DNA from: Sphingomonadaceae bacterium
GTDB taxonomy: Bacteria > Pseudomonadota > Alphaproteobacteria > Sphingomonadales > Sphingomonadaceae
DNA length: 64,000 nucleotides
Assembly: GCA_021732525.1 (NCBI GenBank)
Contig: JAKFUU010000005.1
Location: 1 to 64,000, forward strand
Direction of reading: 5' to 3'
Positions 26,418 through 35,330 of the stretch are shown here, in pieces. Below the pieces are notes generated by a model, which searched no databases, was not told where the DNA came from, and saw only the letters and a list, made by a program, of their open reading frames with translations. A program made the position numbers and the translations under genes. How positions within the stretch are numbered: position 1 is the first letter of the stretch; each line of letters opens with the position of its first letter.

Positions 26418-27074
26418 ATGTTCATCGGCCATTATGCACCGGCTTTGATTGCCGCTGCCCATCCCAAAGCGCCGCGTCTGGGGTTGCTATTCATCGCCGC
26501 GCAATTGGTTGATATCGCATTTTTTGCATTCGTCATTTTTGGCGCGGAAAATATGCGGATCACACCGGGGATAACGGCGATGAATGCCATGGATCTCTAC
26601 CATATGCCTTACACGCATAGTTTGGGGGGTGGGTTGATATTCGCTGCGGCCTTGGCCTGGGCAATCTATTATTTTTCGCGTAGCGCAGCGGCGGCTTTGA
26701 TTGCTGCGGGCGTCGCCTTATCGCATTGGTTTGCCGATCTGCTTGTTCATGCGCCCGATCTGACATTATTGGGTTCACCGCCAAAGCTGGGGCTGGGCCT
26801 GTGGAATTATCCATTGATCGAAATGCCGTTGGAACTCGGCATAACGGGGACGGCCTTCGGATATTATCTTACCCGCCGCAAGGCAAAAAAGGGCGCGCCT
26901 TCCGAACCGGTTTATACGTTGATTGGCGTGATGCTCGCGCTACAGCTTTATAACTGGCTCGCACCGCAGCCCGAGAAGTTTGATTTGTCATTGCCGCTTT
27001 TGGCTTTGGCCGCCTTTGCCATTTTCACATGGCTGGCTTACCGGTTGGATCGAACGCGCTCACCCGCCAATTAA
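26418..27074 (+). CDS. Integral membrane protein, YdjM-like (putative metal-dependent hydrolase fold)
   Basis: A 218-residue protein with about six membrane helices. Conserved histidines and acids sit at helix ends: FIGHYAPALIAA at the N-terminus, DLYHMPYTHSLGGG, and ALSHWFADLLVHAPD. This arrangement resembles the YdjM/DUF457 group of membrane-bound putative metal-dependent hydrolases. The reaction is unknown. The ATG is preceded by AGGAG 8 bases upstream. It stands alone between rpoZ and purL. Confidence 0.75.
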   Translation: MFIGHYAPALIAAAHPKAPRLGLLFIAAQLVDIAFFAFVIFGAENMRITPGITAMNAMDLYHMPYTHSLGGGLIFAAALAWAIYYFSRSAAAALIAAGVALSHWFADLLVHAPDLTLLGSPPKLGLGLWNYPLIEMPLELGITGTAFGYYLTRRKAKKGAPSEPVYTLIGVMLALQLYNWLAPQPEKFDLSLPLLALAAFAIFTWLAYRLDRTRSPAN

Positions 27075-27136
27075 CCGCACGGCTGCCCCCAATTTCGCGC
27101 TAGGCCGGAGCGCTATTGCCCGCTAAAGGCGGTGCT

Positions 27137-29395
27137 ATGACCGAAATCACCCCCCAGATTATCGCCGAACATGGCCTGAATGACGCCGAATATGCCCGGA
27201 TATTGGCCGCCATGGGCCGCGCGCCGAATTTGGTGGAACTGGGTATATTTTCGGTCATGTGGTCCGAACATTGCAGTTACAAAAGCTCGCGTATTCATCT
27301 GGCACAATTGCCCACCAGCGCGCCTTGGGTCATTTGCGGTCCCGGCGAAAATGCCGGGGTCATCGATATCGGCGAAGGTCCGAATGGCACAAAGCTGGCC
27401 GCGATTTTCAAGATGGAAAGCCATAATCACCCGAGCTATATCGAACCTTATCAGGGCGCAGCAACCGGGGTGGGCGGTATTTTGCGCGATGTGTTCACCA
27501 TGGGCGCCCGCCCGGTGGCTAACCTGAATGCACTGCGTTTTGGCCGGCCCGATCACCCCAGGATGAAGCATCTGGTGCAGGGCGTGGTCGCCGGGATTGG
27601 CGGCTATGGCAATAGCGTTGGCGTGCCGACCGTGGGCGGAGAGACCAATTTTCATGCCGCATATGACGGCAATATCTTGGTCAACGCGATGACCGTGGGC
27701 GTCGCCGATCAGGACAAGATTTTCTATTCCGCAGCCACCGGCGTGGGCAATAGCATCGTGTATGTCGGCAGCAAAACCGGGCGCGATGGCATCCACGGCG
27801 CGACGATGGCGTCGGCGGATTTTTCCGATGATGCCGATGACAAACGCCCGACGGTGCAGGTGGGTGATCCCTTCACTGAAAAGCTGCTGATCGAGGCATG
27901 CCTGGAGCTGATGGCGACCGACGCGATCGTGGCGATACAGGATATGGGCGCGGCGGGGCTGACGTCGTCGAGCGTCGAAATGGCGACCAATGGCAGGGTT
28001 GGCATACGGCTTGATATGAATGCGGTGCCGCAGCGCGAGGCGGGCATGACACCTTATGAAATGATGTTGAGCGAATCGCAGGAACGCATGTTGATGGTGC
28101 TCAAGCCCGGACGTGAAGCCGAGGCTGAGGCGATCTTCCACAAATGGGAACTTGATTTTGCGGTGATTGGCGAAGTCACCGATACGCAGCATATGGTCCT
28201 CGAATGGAATGGCGAGGTGGTTTGCGATATTCCTCTTGAGCCGCTTGCCCATGATGCGCCAAAATATGACCGGCCGGCGATGTCCAAAGAAGAATATAAG
28301 GCATGGGCGGGCGTGAAGCCGCTGGGCGATGTTCCCGAAAGCACCGACATAGCCGCCGATCTGCTCAAGCTGATGGCTTGCCCAGACCTCGCATCGCGGC
28401 GCTGGATTTATGAGCAATATGACGCGCAAGTGGGCGGCGATACCGCGCAGCTTTCGGGCGGAGATGCGGCGGTGGTGCGGGTGCATGGCACTAACAAGGG
28501 TCTCGCCATGACCACCGATTGCACTCCGCGTTATTGCTATGCCGACCCGTATAAAGGCGGCAAACAGGCGGTGGCCGAGGCATATCGCAATCTGTGTGCT
28601 GTGGGCGCAAAGCCGCTGGCGATTACCAATTGCCTCAATTTTGGCAATCCGCAGCGGCCCGAAATTATGGCGCAATTTGTGGGATGTTTAGAAGGCATGG
28701 CCGACGCGTGCCGGGCGCTCGATATGCCCATCGTAAGCGGGAATGTGAGCTTGTATAATGAAAGCAAGGCGACAGGCGGTGGCAGCGCGATTTTGCCAAC
28801 GCCCGCGATCGGCGGCGTGGGTGTGCTCGAAGATGTCAGCAAGATGGCGACGATTGGGTTTAAGGCAGAGGGGGAGCTGATTGTTATAGTTGGCGAAACA
28901 AGTGGGCATTTGGGTCAATCCCTCTGGCTACGTGAAATCCTTGGCTTCGAAGGCGGTGCTGCACCTCCAATCAATCTCGATAACGAACGAAAGAATGCGG
29001 AATTTGTTCGGAGCATCATTCAATCAGGGCTTGCCTCGTCTGTTCATGATGTTTCCGACGGCGGCGTGCTTGTCGCTGTAGCGGAAATGGCGCTGGCATC
29101 CGGAATTGGGGCCTCGTTAGAAGTTAATTTTGACAGTGCGGCGGATACACTCGCGGCTTCGCTATTTGGAGAAGACCAAGGCCGTTATGTCGTTAGCATC
29201 AATCGCGATTCAAATGAACTCATCATCGAAATGGCCAAGAAAGCGACCGTCCATATTCGCTTTATTGGCGACACTGGAGGTAGCGATCTAAACATTGGGG
29301 ATGCGCCTGGATACTCAGGACACGTCGGAAACGTCCCTCTCACCGAACTTCGCGCCGCGAACGAAAGCTTCTTTAAGGACTGGATGGAAAATTGA
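27137..29395 (+). CDS. purL: Phosphoribosylformylglycinamidine synthase subunit PurL
   Basis: ATP-dependent FGAM synthase of the small (PurLQS) type. 752 residues from ATG 27137; a TTG seven codons earlier is less likely. Signatures are [72 protein letters not shown] and [18 protein letters not shown], so both AIRS-like halves are complete. PurQ and PurS must be elsewhere. From about 28,860 to the stop, the base and codon usage shifts to lower GC (see findings) while the frame stays intact, hinting at a recombined 3' end. Confidence 0.95.
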   Translation: MTEITPQIIAEHGLNDAEYARILAAMGRAPNLVELGIFSVMWSEHCSYKSSRIHLAQLPTSAPWVICGPGENAGVIDIGEGPNGTKLAAIFKMESHNHPSYIEPYQGAATGVGGILRDVFTMGARPVANLNALRFGRPDHPRMKHLVQGVVAGIGGYGNSVGVPTVGGETNFHAAYDGNILVNAMTVGVADQDKIFYSAATGVGNSIVYVGSKTGRDGIHGATMASADFSDDADDKRPTVQVGDPFTEKLLIEACLELMATDAIVAIQDMGAAGLTSSSVEMATNGRVGIRLDMNAVPQREAGMTPYEMMLSESQERMLMVLKPGREAEAEAIFHKWELDFAVIGEVTDTQHMVLEWNGEVVCDIPLEPLAHDAPKYDRPAMSKEEYKAWAGVKPLGDVPESTDIAADLLKLMACPDLASRRWIYEQYDAQVGGDTAQLSGGDAAVVRVHGTNKGLAMTTDCTPRYCYADPYKGGKQAVAEAYRNLCAVGAKPLAITNCLNFGNPQRPEIMAQFVGCLEGMADACRALDMPIVSGNVSLYNESKATGGGSAILPTPAIGGVGVLEDVSKMATIGFKAEGELIVIVGETSGHLGQSLWLREILGFEGGAAPPINLDNERKNAEFVRSIIQSGLASSVHDVSDGGVLVAVAEMALASGIGASLEVNFDSAADTLAASLFGEDQGRYVVSINRDSNELIIEMAKKATVHIRFIGDTGGSDLNIGDAPGYSGHVGNVPLTELRAANESFFKDWMEN

Positions 29396-29442
29396 TGCTG
29401 CGTAAGGCGAATGGCTCACGCAATATCAGTTAAGCACCCACA

Positions 29443-30222
29443 TCAAAAATTATATTGCAACCCGCCGAAAAAGTTGAAGCTTTCAAACCGTCCGGTAACG
29501 CTGGAATTAAATGCATTATTGCCGCCGGCGATGAAACGCCGCTCGAAATCTAATCCGCGAATGCGTTGATACCGAACCCGGGCTTGCAATTCTATTCTGT
29601 CGGTTAAAACAAACCGCAAACCCGCATTGCTTTGCAGCGTGACCGCGGTTTCACTGCCCAGCACGCCAAAGGTGGGGCTGGTCGCAACGCCGTTATTTGG
29701 AAAATAGCGAATATTCGATTCCACATCGGCAATACCAACGCCGCCGCCCAAAAATGGAATAACCCGCTGTCCATTGGACCAGCGAATATCGGATTGGTAA
29801 TTTAACGAATAACTGTCCACATCAAAATCGCCGCCAAAGCTTTGATTGCCCGCGTTAAATGCACCGCTGGAAACCGAGGCGCTGACAGAGTTATATTCCA
29901 GCTCAATGCTCGGTTGAAATAGGCCAAAAAAACGTCTGGGAATGCGGTATCCGATCGCACCTTGAGCGGTAAAATCGCTGCCATAATCAACGACAATATT
30001 GGCCGGCGCACCGGGCATACCGGGCGATGGTAAAATCGGGGCCTGAATGCCGTTAAATTCACCGTCATTGGGTAGGCTGATACCAGCCGCCGCAGATATA
30101 TATAGACCGCCTTTGGCTTTAAATTCCTCTCGATCCTGCGCCGCAGCGGGCGCGGTGTAAAGCAGGATCGTTATCATGGTTAATGAGCCAGTTGCAGAGG
30201 CTTTTCCAAATTGGCGGGTCAT
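29443..30222 (-). CDS. Outer-membrane beta-barrel protein
   Basis: A 259-residue product with a signal peptide (hydrophobic ITILLYTAPAAA, cleavage before QDREE) followed by alternating amphipathic strands. Barrel features are GGLYISAAAGISLP at the start, QGAIGYRIPRRFFGLFQPSIELEY, IPFLGGGVGIADVE and the terminal GRFESFNFFGGLQYNF, whose last residue is the Phe recognised by the BAM complex. It resembles the 8-stranded OmpA/opacity-like porins common in alphaproteobacteria. Ligand unknown. The start is supported by AAGGGA about 9 bases upstream. Monocistronic, 116 bp from panC on the same strand. Confidence 0.82.
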   Translation of the reverse strand: MTRQFGKASATGSLTMITILLYTAPAAAQDREEFKAKGGLYISAAAGISLPNDGEFNGIQAPILPSPGMPGAPANIVVDYGSDFTAQGAIGYRIPRRFFGLFQPSIELEYNSVSASVSSGAFNAGNQSFGGDFDVDSYSLNYQSDIRWSNGQRVIPFLGGGVGIADVESNIRYFPNNGVATSPTFGVLGSETAVTLQSNAGLRFVLTDRIELQARVRYQRIRGLDFERRFIAGGNNAFNSSVTGRFESFNFFGGLQYNF

Positions 30223-30338
30223 AATATTGGTCCCTTGTTGGCGCAGGCGGTTTCCAATATCTTATTCGGAAATGCTGGCGATCGGTTACTTTTGCGAATG
30301 TTATATTCATCAGCCTGTGCACTTTTTCGCGCGATGCG

Positions 30339-31178
30339 CTAAACCGCGAGATTATCGATCAATCGCGTTTTGCCGATTTTTGCGGCGGCGAGAATTCGTG
30401 CGGGGCGATCATCAAGCGCCGTTAATATTTGCAAATTTTCTGCATCGACCAGCGAGACATAATCGACCCGGGTAAAGCCAGCGGCCATAATCTGCGCTTC
30501 GGCGGCTGCTAATGTTGCCGCCGCATCATCGCCGGACCGGATAGATTTGACTGCCTTATCCAGCGCCGCTGGCAAAGCGGCGGCGGCGCGGCGATCGGCG
30601 GGGCTTAAATAGGCGTTGCGCGACGATAGCGCCAGTCCATCGGGATCCCGCATGATCGGTACTGCGACAATTTTTACGTCAAAATCCAAATCACGCACCA
30701 ATTGCCGAATGACCGCCAATTGCTGAAAATCTTTCTCTCCAAAAATCGCGTGGGTTGGCTTTATTTGATTGAAAAGTTTCGCCACCACCAAAGCCACGCC
30801 GTCAAAATGACCGGGCCGCGCGGCGCCGCAATGACCCTCGCTTGGACCGATGACTTGCACGCGGGTGCCGAAATTTGCTGGGTAAATTTCGGATGGCGGG
30901 GGTGCCCATAATATATCCACATTCGCGGCCCGCAGCATCGCCGAATCCTTTTCCAGACTGCGCGGATAGGCGTCAAGATCTTCGCCCACACCAAATTGCG
31001 CGGGATTAACGAAAATGGATACGGCCACCTTATCCGCGCATTCCTTCGCGCGCTTGACCAATTCCATATGGCCGGCATGCAGCGCGCCCATGGTTGGCAC
31101 CAATGCCAGCGTTGCGCCGGATTGCCGCAGCTTCACAAGATTGTCTCGTAATGACGCTAATCGATTGATCGTTTGCAT
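30339..31178 (-). CDS. panC: Pantothenate synthetase
   Basis: Joins pantoate and beta-alanine using ATP to make vitamin B5. The 279 residues match the family. The nucleotidyltransferase HIGH-type motif is [14 protein letters not shown], the pantoate site includes [11 protein letters not shown], and the C-terminal [16 protein letters not shown] is the KMSKS-equivalent loop. [16 protein letters not shown] is also diagnostic. It is divergent from mipZ, with about 120 bp between them. panB and panD are not in the window. Confidence 0.97.
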   Translation of the reverse strand: MQTINRLASLRDNLVKLRQSGATLALVPTMGALHAGHMELVKRAKECADKVAVSIFVNPAQFGVGEDLDAYPRSLEKDSAMLRAANVDILWAPPPSEIYPANFGTRVQVIGPSEGHCGAARPGHFDGVALVVAKLFNQIKPTHAIFGEKDFQQLAVIRQLVRDLDFDVKIVAVPIMRDPDGLALSSRNAYLSPADRRAAAALPAALDKAVKSIRSGDDAAATLAAAEAQIMAAGFTRVDYVSLVDAENLQILTALDDRPARILAAAKIGKTRLIDNLAV

Positions 31179-31299
31179 GCTTTGCTGACCTTGTTTATGG
31201 GCGGCGGGCGAGGTAAATACCGGTTATATGCCGGACGGAACCGGACGGTTTCAAGGCAAATCTGCCGCAGGGCGACGAATAGGGGCAGACAAGAATTAT

Positions 31300-32112
31300 A
31301 TGGCAGATGCGCATCATATCGTTTTCGCAAATGAAAAAGGCGGCACGGGCAAATCAACCACCGCGGTACATGTGGCGATTGCGCTTGCCGCACGCGGTGC
31401 CAAAGTGGCCTGCATCGATCTGGATAACCGCCAACGCACGCTCTATCGCTATTTGGAAAATCGGCGGGAAACAATCCGCCGCCGCAATATCGAAATTCCC
31501 ACGCCCGATTTCGACGTGTTTGAACATGATTCGCTGGCCCGGCTCGAACGATTGATCGATTCCTACCATGAAAATCACCATTTTCTGCTGTTTGACACAC
31601 CGGGCCGCGATGACAAATATGCGCGTTTTGTTACAACGCGCGCGAATACGCTGGTCACCCCTATCAACGACAGCTTTGTTGATTTTGACCTGATCGGGCA
31701 AGTTGATCCCGAAAGTTTCAAGGTCAAGCGGCTGAGCTTTTACGCCGAATTAATCTGGGAAGCGCGCAAGGAGCGGGCAAAATCGGACGGCGTGACCATC
31801 GACTGGATCGTTGTGCGCAACCGGCTGCAGAATATGGAAGCACGCAATCAGCAAAGGATGAGCGATGCGATTGCCGAGCTTTCGAAACGCATTGGTTTCC
31901 GGTCTTTGCCGGGGTTGAATGAGCGCGTGATTTACCGCGAATTATTCCCCTCGGGCCTAACCTTAATTGACAAAGGGCATTTGGGGCAGCTTGCCACCGC
32001 GCATATTGTCGCGCGGCAGGAGCTGCGGGAATTGGTGACGGGTTTGGCGCTTCCCGTCAATCACACCGACCATCATCATAACGCCAACGGTTTGGCGGAA
32101 AGCTTGCTTTAA
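31300..32112 (+). CDS. mipZ: MipZ, division-plane positioning ATPase
   Basis: ParA/MinD-superfamily ATPase that forms polar gradients by binding ParB and blocks FtsZ assembly away from midcell in alphaproteobacteria. 270 residues from ATG 31300. The deviant Walker A motif is FANEKGGTGKSTTAVHVA. Other MipZ-specific segments are CIDLDNRQRTLYRYLENRR, FLLFDTPGRDDKYARF, LVTPINDSFVDFDLIGQVDP, WIVVRNRLQNMEARNQQR and RVIYRELFPSGLTLID. The frame opens earlier at 31228, without support. The stop overlaps the next ATG by one base (TAATG), coupling it to a membrane J-domain protein. Confidence 0.94.
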   Translation: MADAHHIVFANEKGGTGKSTTAVHVAIALAARGAKVACIDLDNRQRTLYRYLENRRETIRRRNIEIPTPDFDVFEHDSLARLERLIDSYHENHHFLLFDTPGRDDKYARFVTTRANTLVTPINDSFVDFDLIGQVDPESFKVKRLSFYAELIWEARKERAKSDGVTIDWIVVRNRLQNMEARNQQRMSDAIAELSKRIGFRSLPGLNERVIYRELFPSGLTLIDKGHLGQLATAHIVARQELRELVTGLALPVNHTDHHHNANGLAESLL

Positions 32113-32522
32113 TGCCTATTTTTCTCGCACTAATTGCTGCTATTTTGGGTTGGGCGCTTTGGACGAAGCGGATAAGCCGCACGCAATTGCTGCCGATTAT
32201 CGTAATGATCGCCGGTGCGGGCATCACTGCAAAGGGTCAGTTTCTGGGTGGTATCGGGGTGTTGGTTATCGGCCTTGCCTGGTTTGCGGGTGTTCGCCAG
32301 TCAGGCAAAAATATTCCCGACCAAAGCCGCCAAAATGCCCTTGAAAAGGCGCGCATTTTGCTGGGTGTTTCGGCCCGCGACGACGCGGAAACCATCCGTG
32401 CACGGCACCGGCGATTGATTGCGGATAATCATCCGGATACCGGCGGCAATGACGAACATGCTGCGCGGTTGAACGAGGCGCGCGACCTGCTATTGGCGCA
32501 GCTGGAAAAACCCTCAAGCTAA
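32112..32522 (+). CDS. Membrane-anchored J-domain protein
   Basis: A 136-residue protein with two N-terminal membrane segments (about residues 2-18 and 25-58) followed by a short C-terminal J-domain: [36 protein letters not shown] and [15 protein letters not shown]. The HPD tripeptide that stimulates DnaK is intact (about residues 107-109). The layout resembles the TIM14/DjlA-like class, so it probably recruits DnaK at the inner membrane. Its ATG overlaps the mipZ stop (TAATG), which makes coupled translation likely. A phosphohexomutase follows 23 bp later. Confidence 0.88.
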   Translation: MPIFLALIAAILGWALWTKRISRTQLLPIIVMIAGAGITAKGQFLGGIGVLVIGLAWFAGVRQSGKNIPDQSRQNALEKARILLGVSARDDAETIRARHRRLIADNHPDTGGNDEHAARLNEARDLLLAQLEKPSS

Positions 32523-32545
32523 TTTTCCATAGGAGCACCCGCCGC

Positions 32546-33943
32546 ATGACTAAACCCACATCGCATATCTTCCACCCCACATCGCTGCGTGAATATGACA
32601 TTCGCGGGATTATTGGCCAAACGCTGGGCCCCGATGATGCCTATGCGATCGGCAGGGGATTTGGCACATTGCTGGGCCGTGCGGGGAGAAAAACCGTCGC
32701 GGTGGGATATGATGGCCGGCTTAGCTCACCCATGCTTGAAGAAGCGCTGGTCAACGGCTTGAATGATAGCGGGATGGATGCATTGCGCATCGGCATGGGG
32801 CCAACCCCGATGTTATATTATACGGAAAGCGCGCTCGATCACGTCGATGGCGGAATAGAGATAACCGGCAGCCATAATCCCCCCGATTATAATGGCTTCA
32901 AGATGGTATTTCAGGGACGACCGTTTTTTGGAGCCGATATCCAGACGCTGGGTTCGATGGCCGCAGCGGGCGATTGGGACAGCGGATCGGGCACATCGTC
33001 GGCCTATGATATAATGGATCAATATGTCGATCGCCTCCTGATGGGATTGCCCGATTGTGCCTTTCGGATCGGCTGGGACGCGGGCAACGGTGCGGCGGGA
33101 CCGGTGATTGAAAAACTGGTCAAGAAGATGCCGGGTGAGCATCATCTTTTGTTTGTGGATGTGGATGGACAGTTTCCCAATCATCACCCCGATCCCACCG
33201 ACGAGACGACGCTTACGGCATTAAAAGCGCTTGTCGCGGATAAGCAGCTCGATTTTGGAGTGGCTTTTGATGGCGATGGGGACCGCATTGGCGCCATTGA
33301 CAGCAAGGGCAATGTGATCTGGGGCGACCAACTGCTTCAAATTTATGCCGAAGATGTCCTGAAATCGTTACCAGGGGCGCAGATTATCGCCGATGTCAAA
33401 GCGTCGCAGGCCTTGTATGACCGGGTTGCGGAATTGGGCGGCAAGCCGCTGATGTGGAAAACCGGCCATAGCCTAATCAAATCCAAAATGAAGGAAACGG
33501 GCAGTCCGCTGGCAGGCGAAATGAGCGGGCATATATTCTTCAAACATGATTATTACGGCTTTGATGATGCGATTTATGCCGCGCTCCGTTTGATTCGGGC
33601 CTCGGCCAATCTGGGCAAAAATGTAACCCAAATGCGCGCCGAGATGGCGGAAATGATCAACACGCCCGAAATGCGTTTTCAGGTGGATGAGGCGCGTAAA
33701 TTTACGGTGATTGATGAAGTGCTGGCGCGGTTAAAGGCCGAAAATGCCGACGTGAATGACACCGACGGCGCACGGGTGAACACTGCCGATGGCTGGTGGC
33801 TGCTGCGCGCGTCGAATACGCAGGATGTGTTGGTGGCGCGCGCCGAGGCAAGCAGTGAAGACGGGCTGGCCCGGCTGATGGCGCAGATTGACGCACAGTT
33901 GGCCGCAAGCGGCCTGAAACGCGGTGCACAAGCAGGGCATTGA
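32546..33943 (+). CDS. Phosphomannomutase/phosphoglucomutase
   Basis: Alpha-D-phosphohexomutase converting glucose-6-P or mannose-6-P to the 1-phosphates for polysaccharide precursors. The 465 residues match AlgC/PgmG-type enzymes. The phosphoserine loop is [16 protein letters not shown] (Ser near residue 108), the metal loop is [13 protein letters not shown], the sugar loop is GEMSGHIFF, and the C-terminal phosphate loop is [17 protein letters not shown]. Sphingomonads use one such enzyme (PgmG) for sphingan and LPS sugars, so dual specificity is likely. AGGAG lies 11 bases before the ATG. Third in the mipZ-J-domain run. Confidence 0.94.
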   Translation: MTKPTSHIFHPTSLREYDIRGIIGQTLGPDDAYAIGRGFGTLLGRAGRKTVAVGYDGRLSSPMLEEALVNGLNDSGMDALRIGMGPTPMLYYTESALDHVDGGIEITGSHNPPDYNGFKMVFQGRPFFGADIQTLGSMAAAGDWDSGSGTSSAYDIMDQYVDRLLMGLPDCAFRIGWDAGNGAAGPVIEKLVKKMPGEHHLLFVDVDGQFPNHHPDPTDETTLTALKALVADKQLDFGVAFDGDGDRIGAIDSKGNVIWGDQLLQIYAEDVLKSLPGAQIIADVKASQALYDRVAELGGKPLMWKTGHSLIKSKMKETGSPLAGEMSGHIFFKHDYYGFDDAIYAALRLIRASANLGKNVTQMRAEMAEMINTPEMRFQVDEARKFTVIDEVLARLKAENADVNDTDGARVNTADGWWLLRASNTQDVLVARAEASSEDGLARLMAQIDAQLAASGLKRGAQAGH

Positions 33944-33972
33944 TAGCCGCGCGCGTTAAATAGATAGCGGGT

Positions 33973-34422
33973 TTAAAAAGCCTGCATGATTTTTTGGCGC
34001 AGGCGAATAGGTTCGGGCAGCGGGCGATAGCGTGAGCGTAATCCTTCGTTGAGCCGTTGCAAACGGTAATAGAGATCTTCGCTGGCCTGAATAATTTCCT
34101 GTGCTTCGCCGGGAAATTGATCTGCGAGAAAATGATCGCTGGCGGGGGCATAGCCCAGGCCGCAGGAATCGTTCGCCAAATCGGCTGCGGAAATCTCCCC
34201 AGCACGCAACGCTTTTTGATTCAGCAACCACGCGATGGAATGCATCAAACGGGTCGTAACCTTTAACGATTCGCAGGAAAAAGCCACCGCGGCTGCGGGT
34301 GCAAGCCCGCCGGTAATCGGATCCCGGTCAAAATAAGAACGCGCCTCATCGGCCAAAATCATGGCTTCGACATATAGCGCGTCAAGCAATTTCGGGGTTA
34401 TTTCATATTGAACGACATCCAT
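33973..34422 (-). CDS. DUF1465 family protein (RcdA-like ClpXP adaptor)
   Basis: A 149-residue, mostly helical cytoplasmic protein. The DUF1465 signature includes LYVEAMILADEARSYFD, VAFSCESLKVTTRLMHSIAWLL and SEDLYYRLQRLNEGL. The characterised family member is Caulobacter RcdA, which with CpdR and PopA delivers CtrA and other substrates to ClpXP during the cell cycle. Whether this protein has that role is inference from family membership, though mipZ nearby fits a cell-cycle setting. Transcribed toward the convergent phosphohexomutase, 29 bp away. Confidence 0.82.
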   Translation of the reverse strand: MDVVQYEITPKLLDALYVEAMILADEARSYFDRDPITGGLAPAAAVAFSCESLKVTTRLMHSIAWLLNQKALRAGEISAADLANDSCGLGYAPASDHFLADQFPGEAQEIIQASEDLYYRLQRLNEGLRSRYRPLPEPIRLRQKIMQAF

Positions 34423-34570
34423 AACCCGGAGTATGGCAGCAGCTTTCCCAAATTGTTAGTATGTTTACCCTGTTTTGCACAGATATTTACACGCTGTATC
34501 GCGTTGATACGGTGCAAGGCAGACTGTTGAATATTTGCGGCGGGCGCCGCAGCAGCTTGGCCGAATTTCC

Positions 34571-34674
34571 AGAACGCGCTGCGTGAAATCTGGATCACAC
34601 CGCCCGCTCTATCGCTTTGTTATCGCATCGCTTATGCGAAAAACCGGTTCCCACTTTTTCGCGCGATGCTTTAA
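34571..34674 (-). repeat. Composite TTAGAGC/GCTCTAA repeat, full copy 2 (reverse)
   Basis: Reverse-oriented copy: a degenerate module B, then module A ending GCGCGATGCTTTAA. The TTA at 34671-34673 is the reverse complement of the TAA stop of the DUF465 gene that runs leftward, so the element tip is that gene's stop codon. Confidence 0.88.
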
Positions 34675-34868
34675 GCGATGATATCGGGGATCAACTGATC
34701 CTCCAACCGGCGGATATGATCCTTCAATATCAATTTTTTCTTTTTCATCCGGGCAATTTGCAATTGATCGACCACGGGCTGCGCCTGCAAAATTTCGATG
34801 GCATGGTCCAGATCGCGATGTTCCATCCGCAGCACCGCCAGCTGATGTTGATAGCCGTCATCATTCAT
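34671..34868 (-). CDS. DUF465 (YdcH-family) small helical protein
   Basis: 65 residues, a short helical hairpin: LAVLRMEHRDLDHAIEILQA and LQIARMKKKKLILKDHIRRL are the two DUF465 helices with the basic KKKKL centre. The family is very widespread and of unknown function. The stop codon is formed by the tip of a composite repeat at 34571-34674. A second DUF465 gene runs divergently at 35039-35206. Confidence 0.85.
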   Translation of the reverse strand: MNDDGYQHQLAVLRMEHRDLDHAIEILQAQPVVDQLQIARMKKKKLILKDHIRRLEDQLIPDIIA

Positions 34869-35038
34869 GCGCCTTGCTTACACGCGAAAGGCAAAGCAAG
34901 TCACCGTTAAAAATCGCCGTTAAAAATCATCGCTGCAACGAAAATGAAATATTTTAGACGAGACAAAAAAGCACTTTGGTGATTTAGTCGGTTTGCAATC
35001 GCGCCGAGTCTGTCGGCAACGCAGCAAAGGAGATGACC

Positions 35039-35206
35039 GTGAACAACAGCCATGTAGACGCATTACGCACCAAACATGCCAAATTGGACGCCAAGCTGGA
35101 ACGCGAGGGAAATCGGCCGTTCCCCGATGCCCGGTTGATCATCGACTTAAAAAAACAAAAGCTGCATATTAAAGATTCCATCGGGCAGGAATTATCCACC
35201 GGTTAG
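35039..35206 (+). CDS. Second DUF465 (YdcH-family) small protein
   Basis: A 55-residue protein too short for routine ORF lists. It reads NNSHVDALRTKHAKLDAKLE, then NRPFPDARLIIDLKKQKLHI and KDSIGQELSTG, the usual DUF465 hairpin. The start is taken as GTG 35039 because AAAGGAG (35026-35032) directly abuts the in-frame ATG at 35033, leaving no spacer, but gives a 6-base spacer to the GTG. It is divergent from the first DUF465 gene by 170 bp. Function unknown. Confidence 0.8.
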   Translation: MNNSHVDALRTKHAKLDAKLEREGNRPFPDARLIIDLKKQKLHIKDSIGQELSTG

Positions 35207-35210
35207 CATG

Positions 35211-35272
35211 GTTTGAAACGGGCAATGTTTGAAACGGGCAATGTGATTCAGATTTCACGCTGTCCGCTCTAA
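35211..35272 (+). repeat. Tandem 16-bp unit leading into a half module B
   Basis: GTTTGAAACGGGCAAT occurs twice in a row (35211-35226 and 35227-35242) and runs into GTGATTCAGATTTCACGC and TGTCCGCTCTAA, the right half of module B of the composite repeat. It looks like a decayed element whose left arm was tandemly duplicated. Confidence 0.75.
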
Positions 35273-35330
35273 TACCAAACGAGATACCGGCTATCGCCTT
35301 GACCGTTCGCCTGTGCTAGGCAAAAATCTT

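Noticed and set aside
27113-28675. 520-codon open frame antisense to purL
   Set aside because: His/Arg/Ala-rich shadow of the purL coding strand, with no motif; purL is certain.
35033-35035. ATG as the start of the second DUF465 gene
   Set aside because: AAAGGAG touches this ATG with no spacer; the GTG at 35039 has a proper 6-base spacer.
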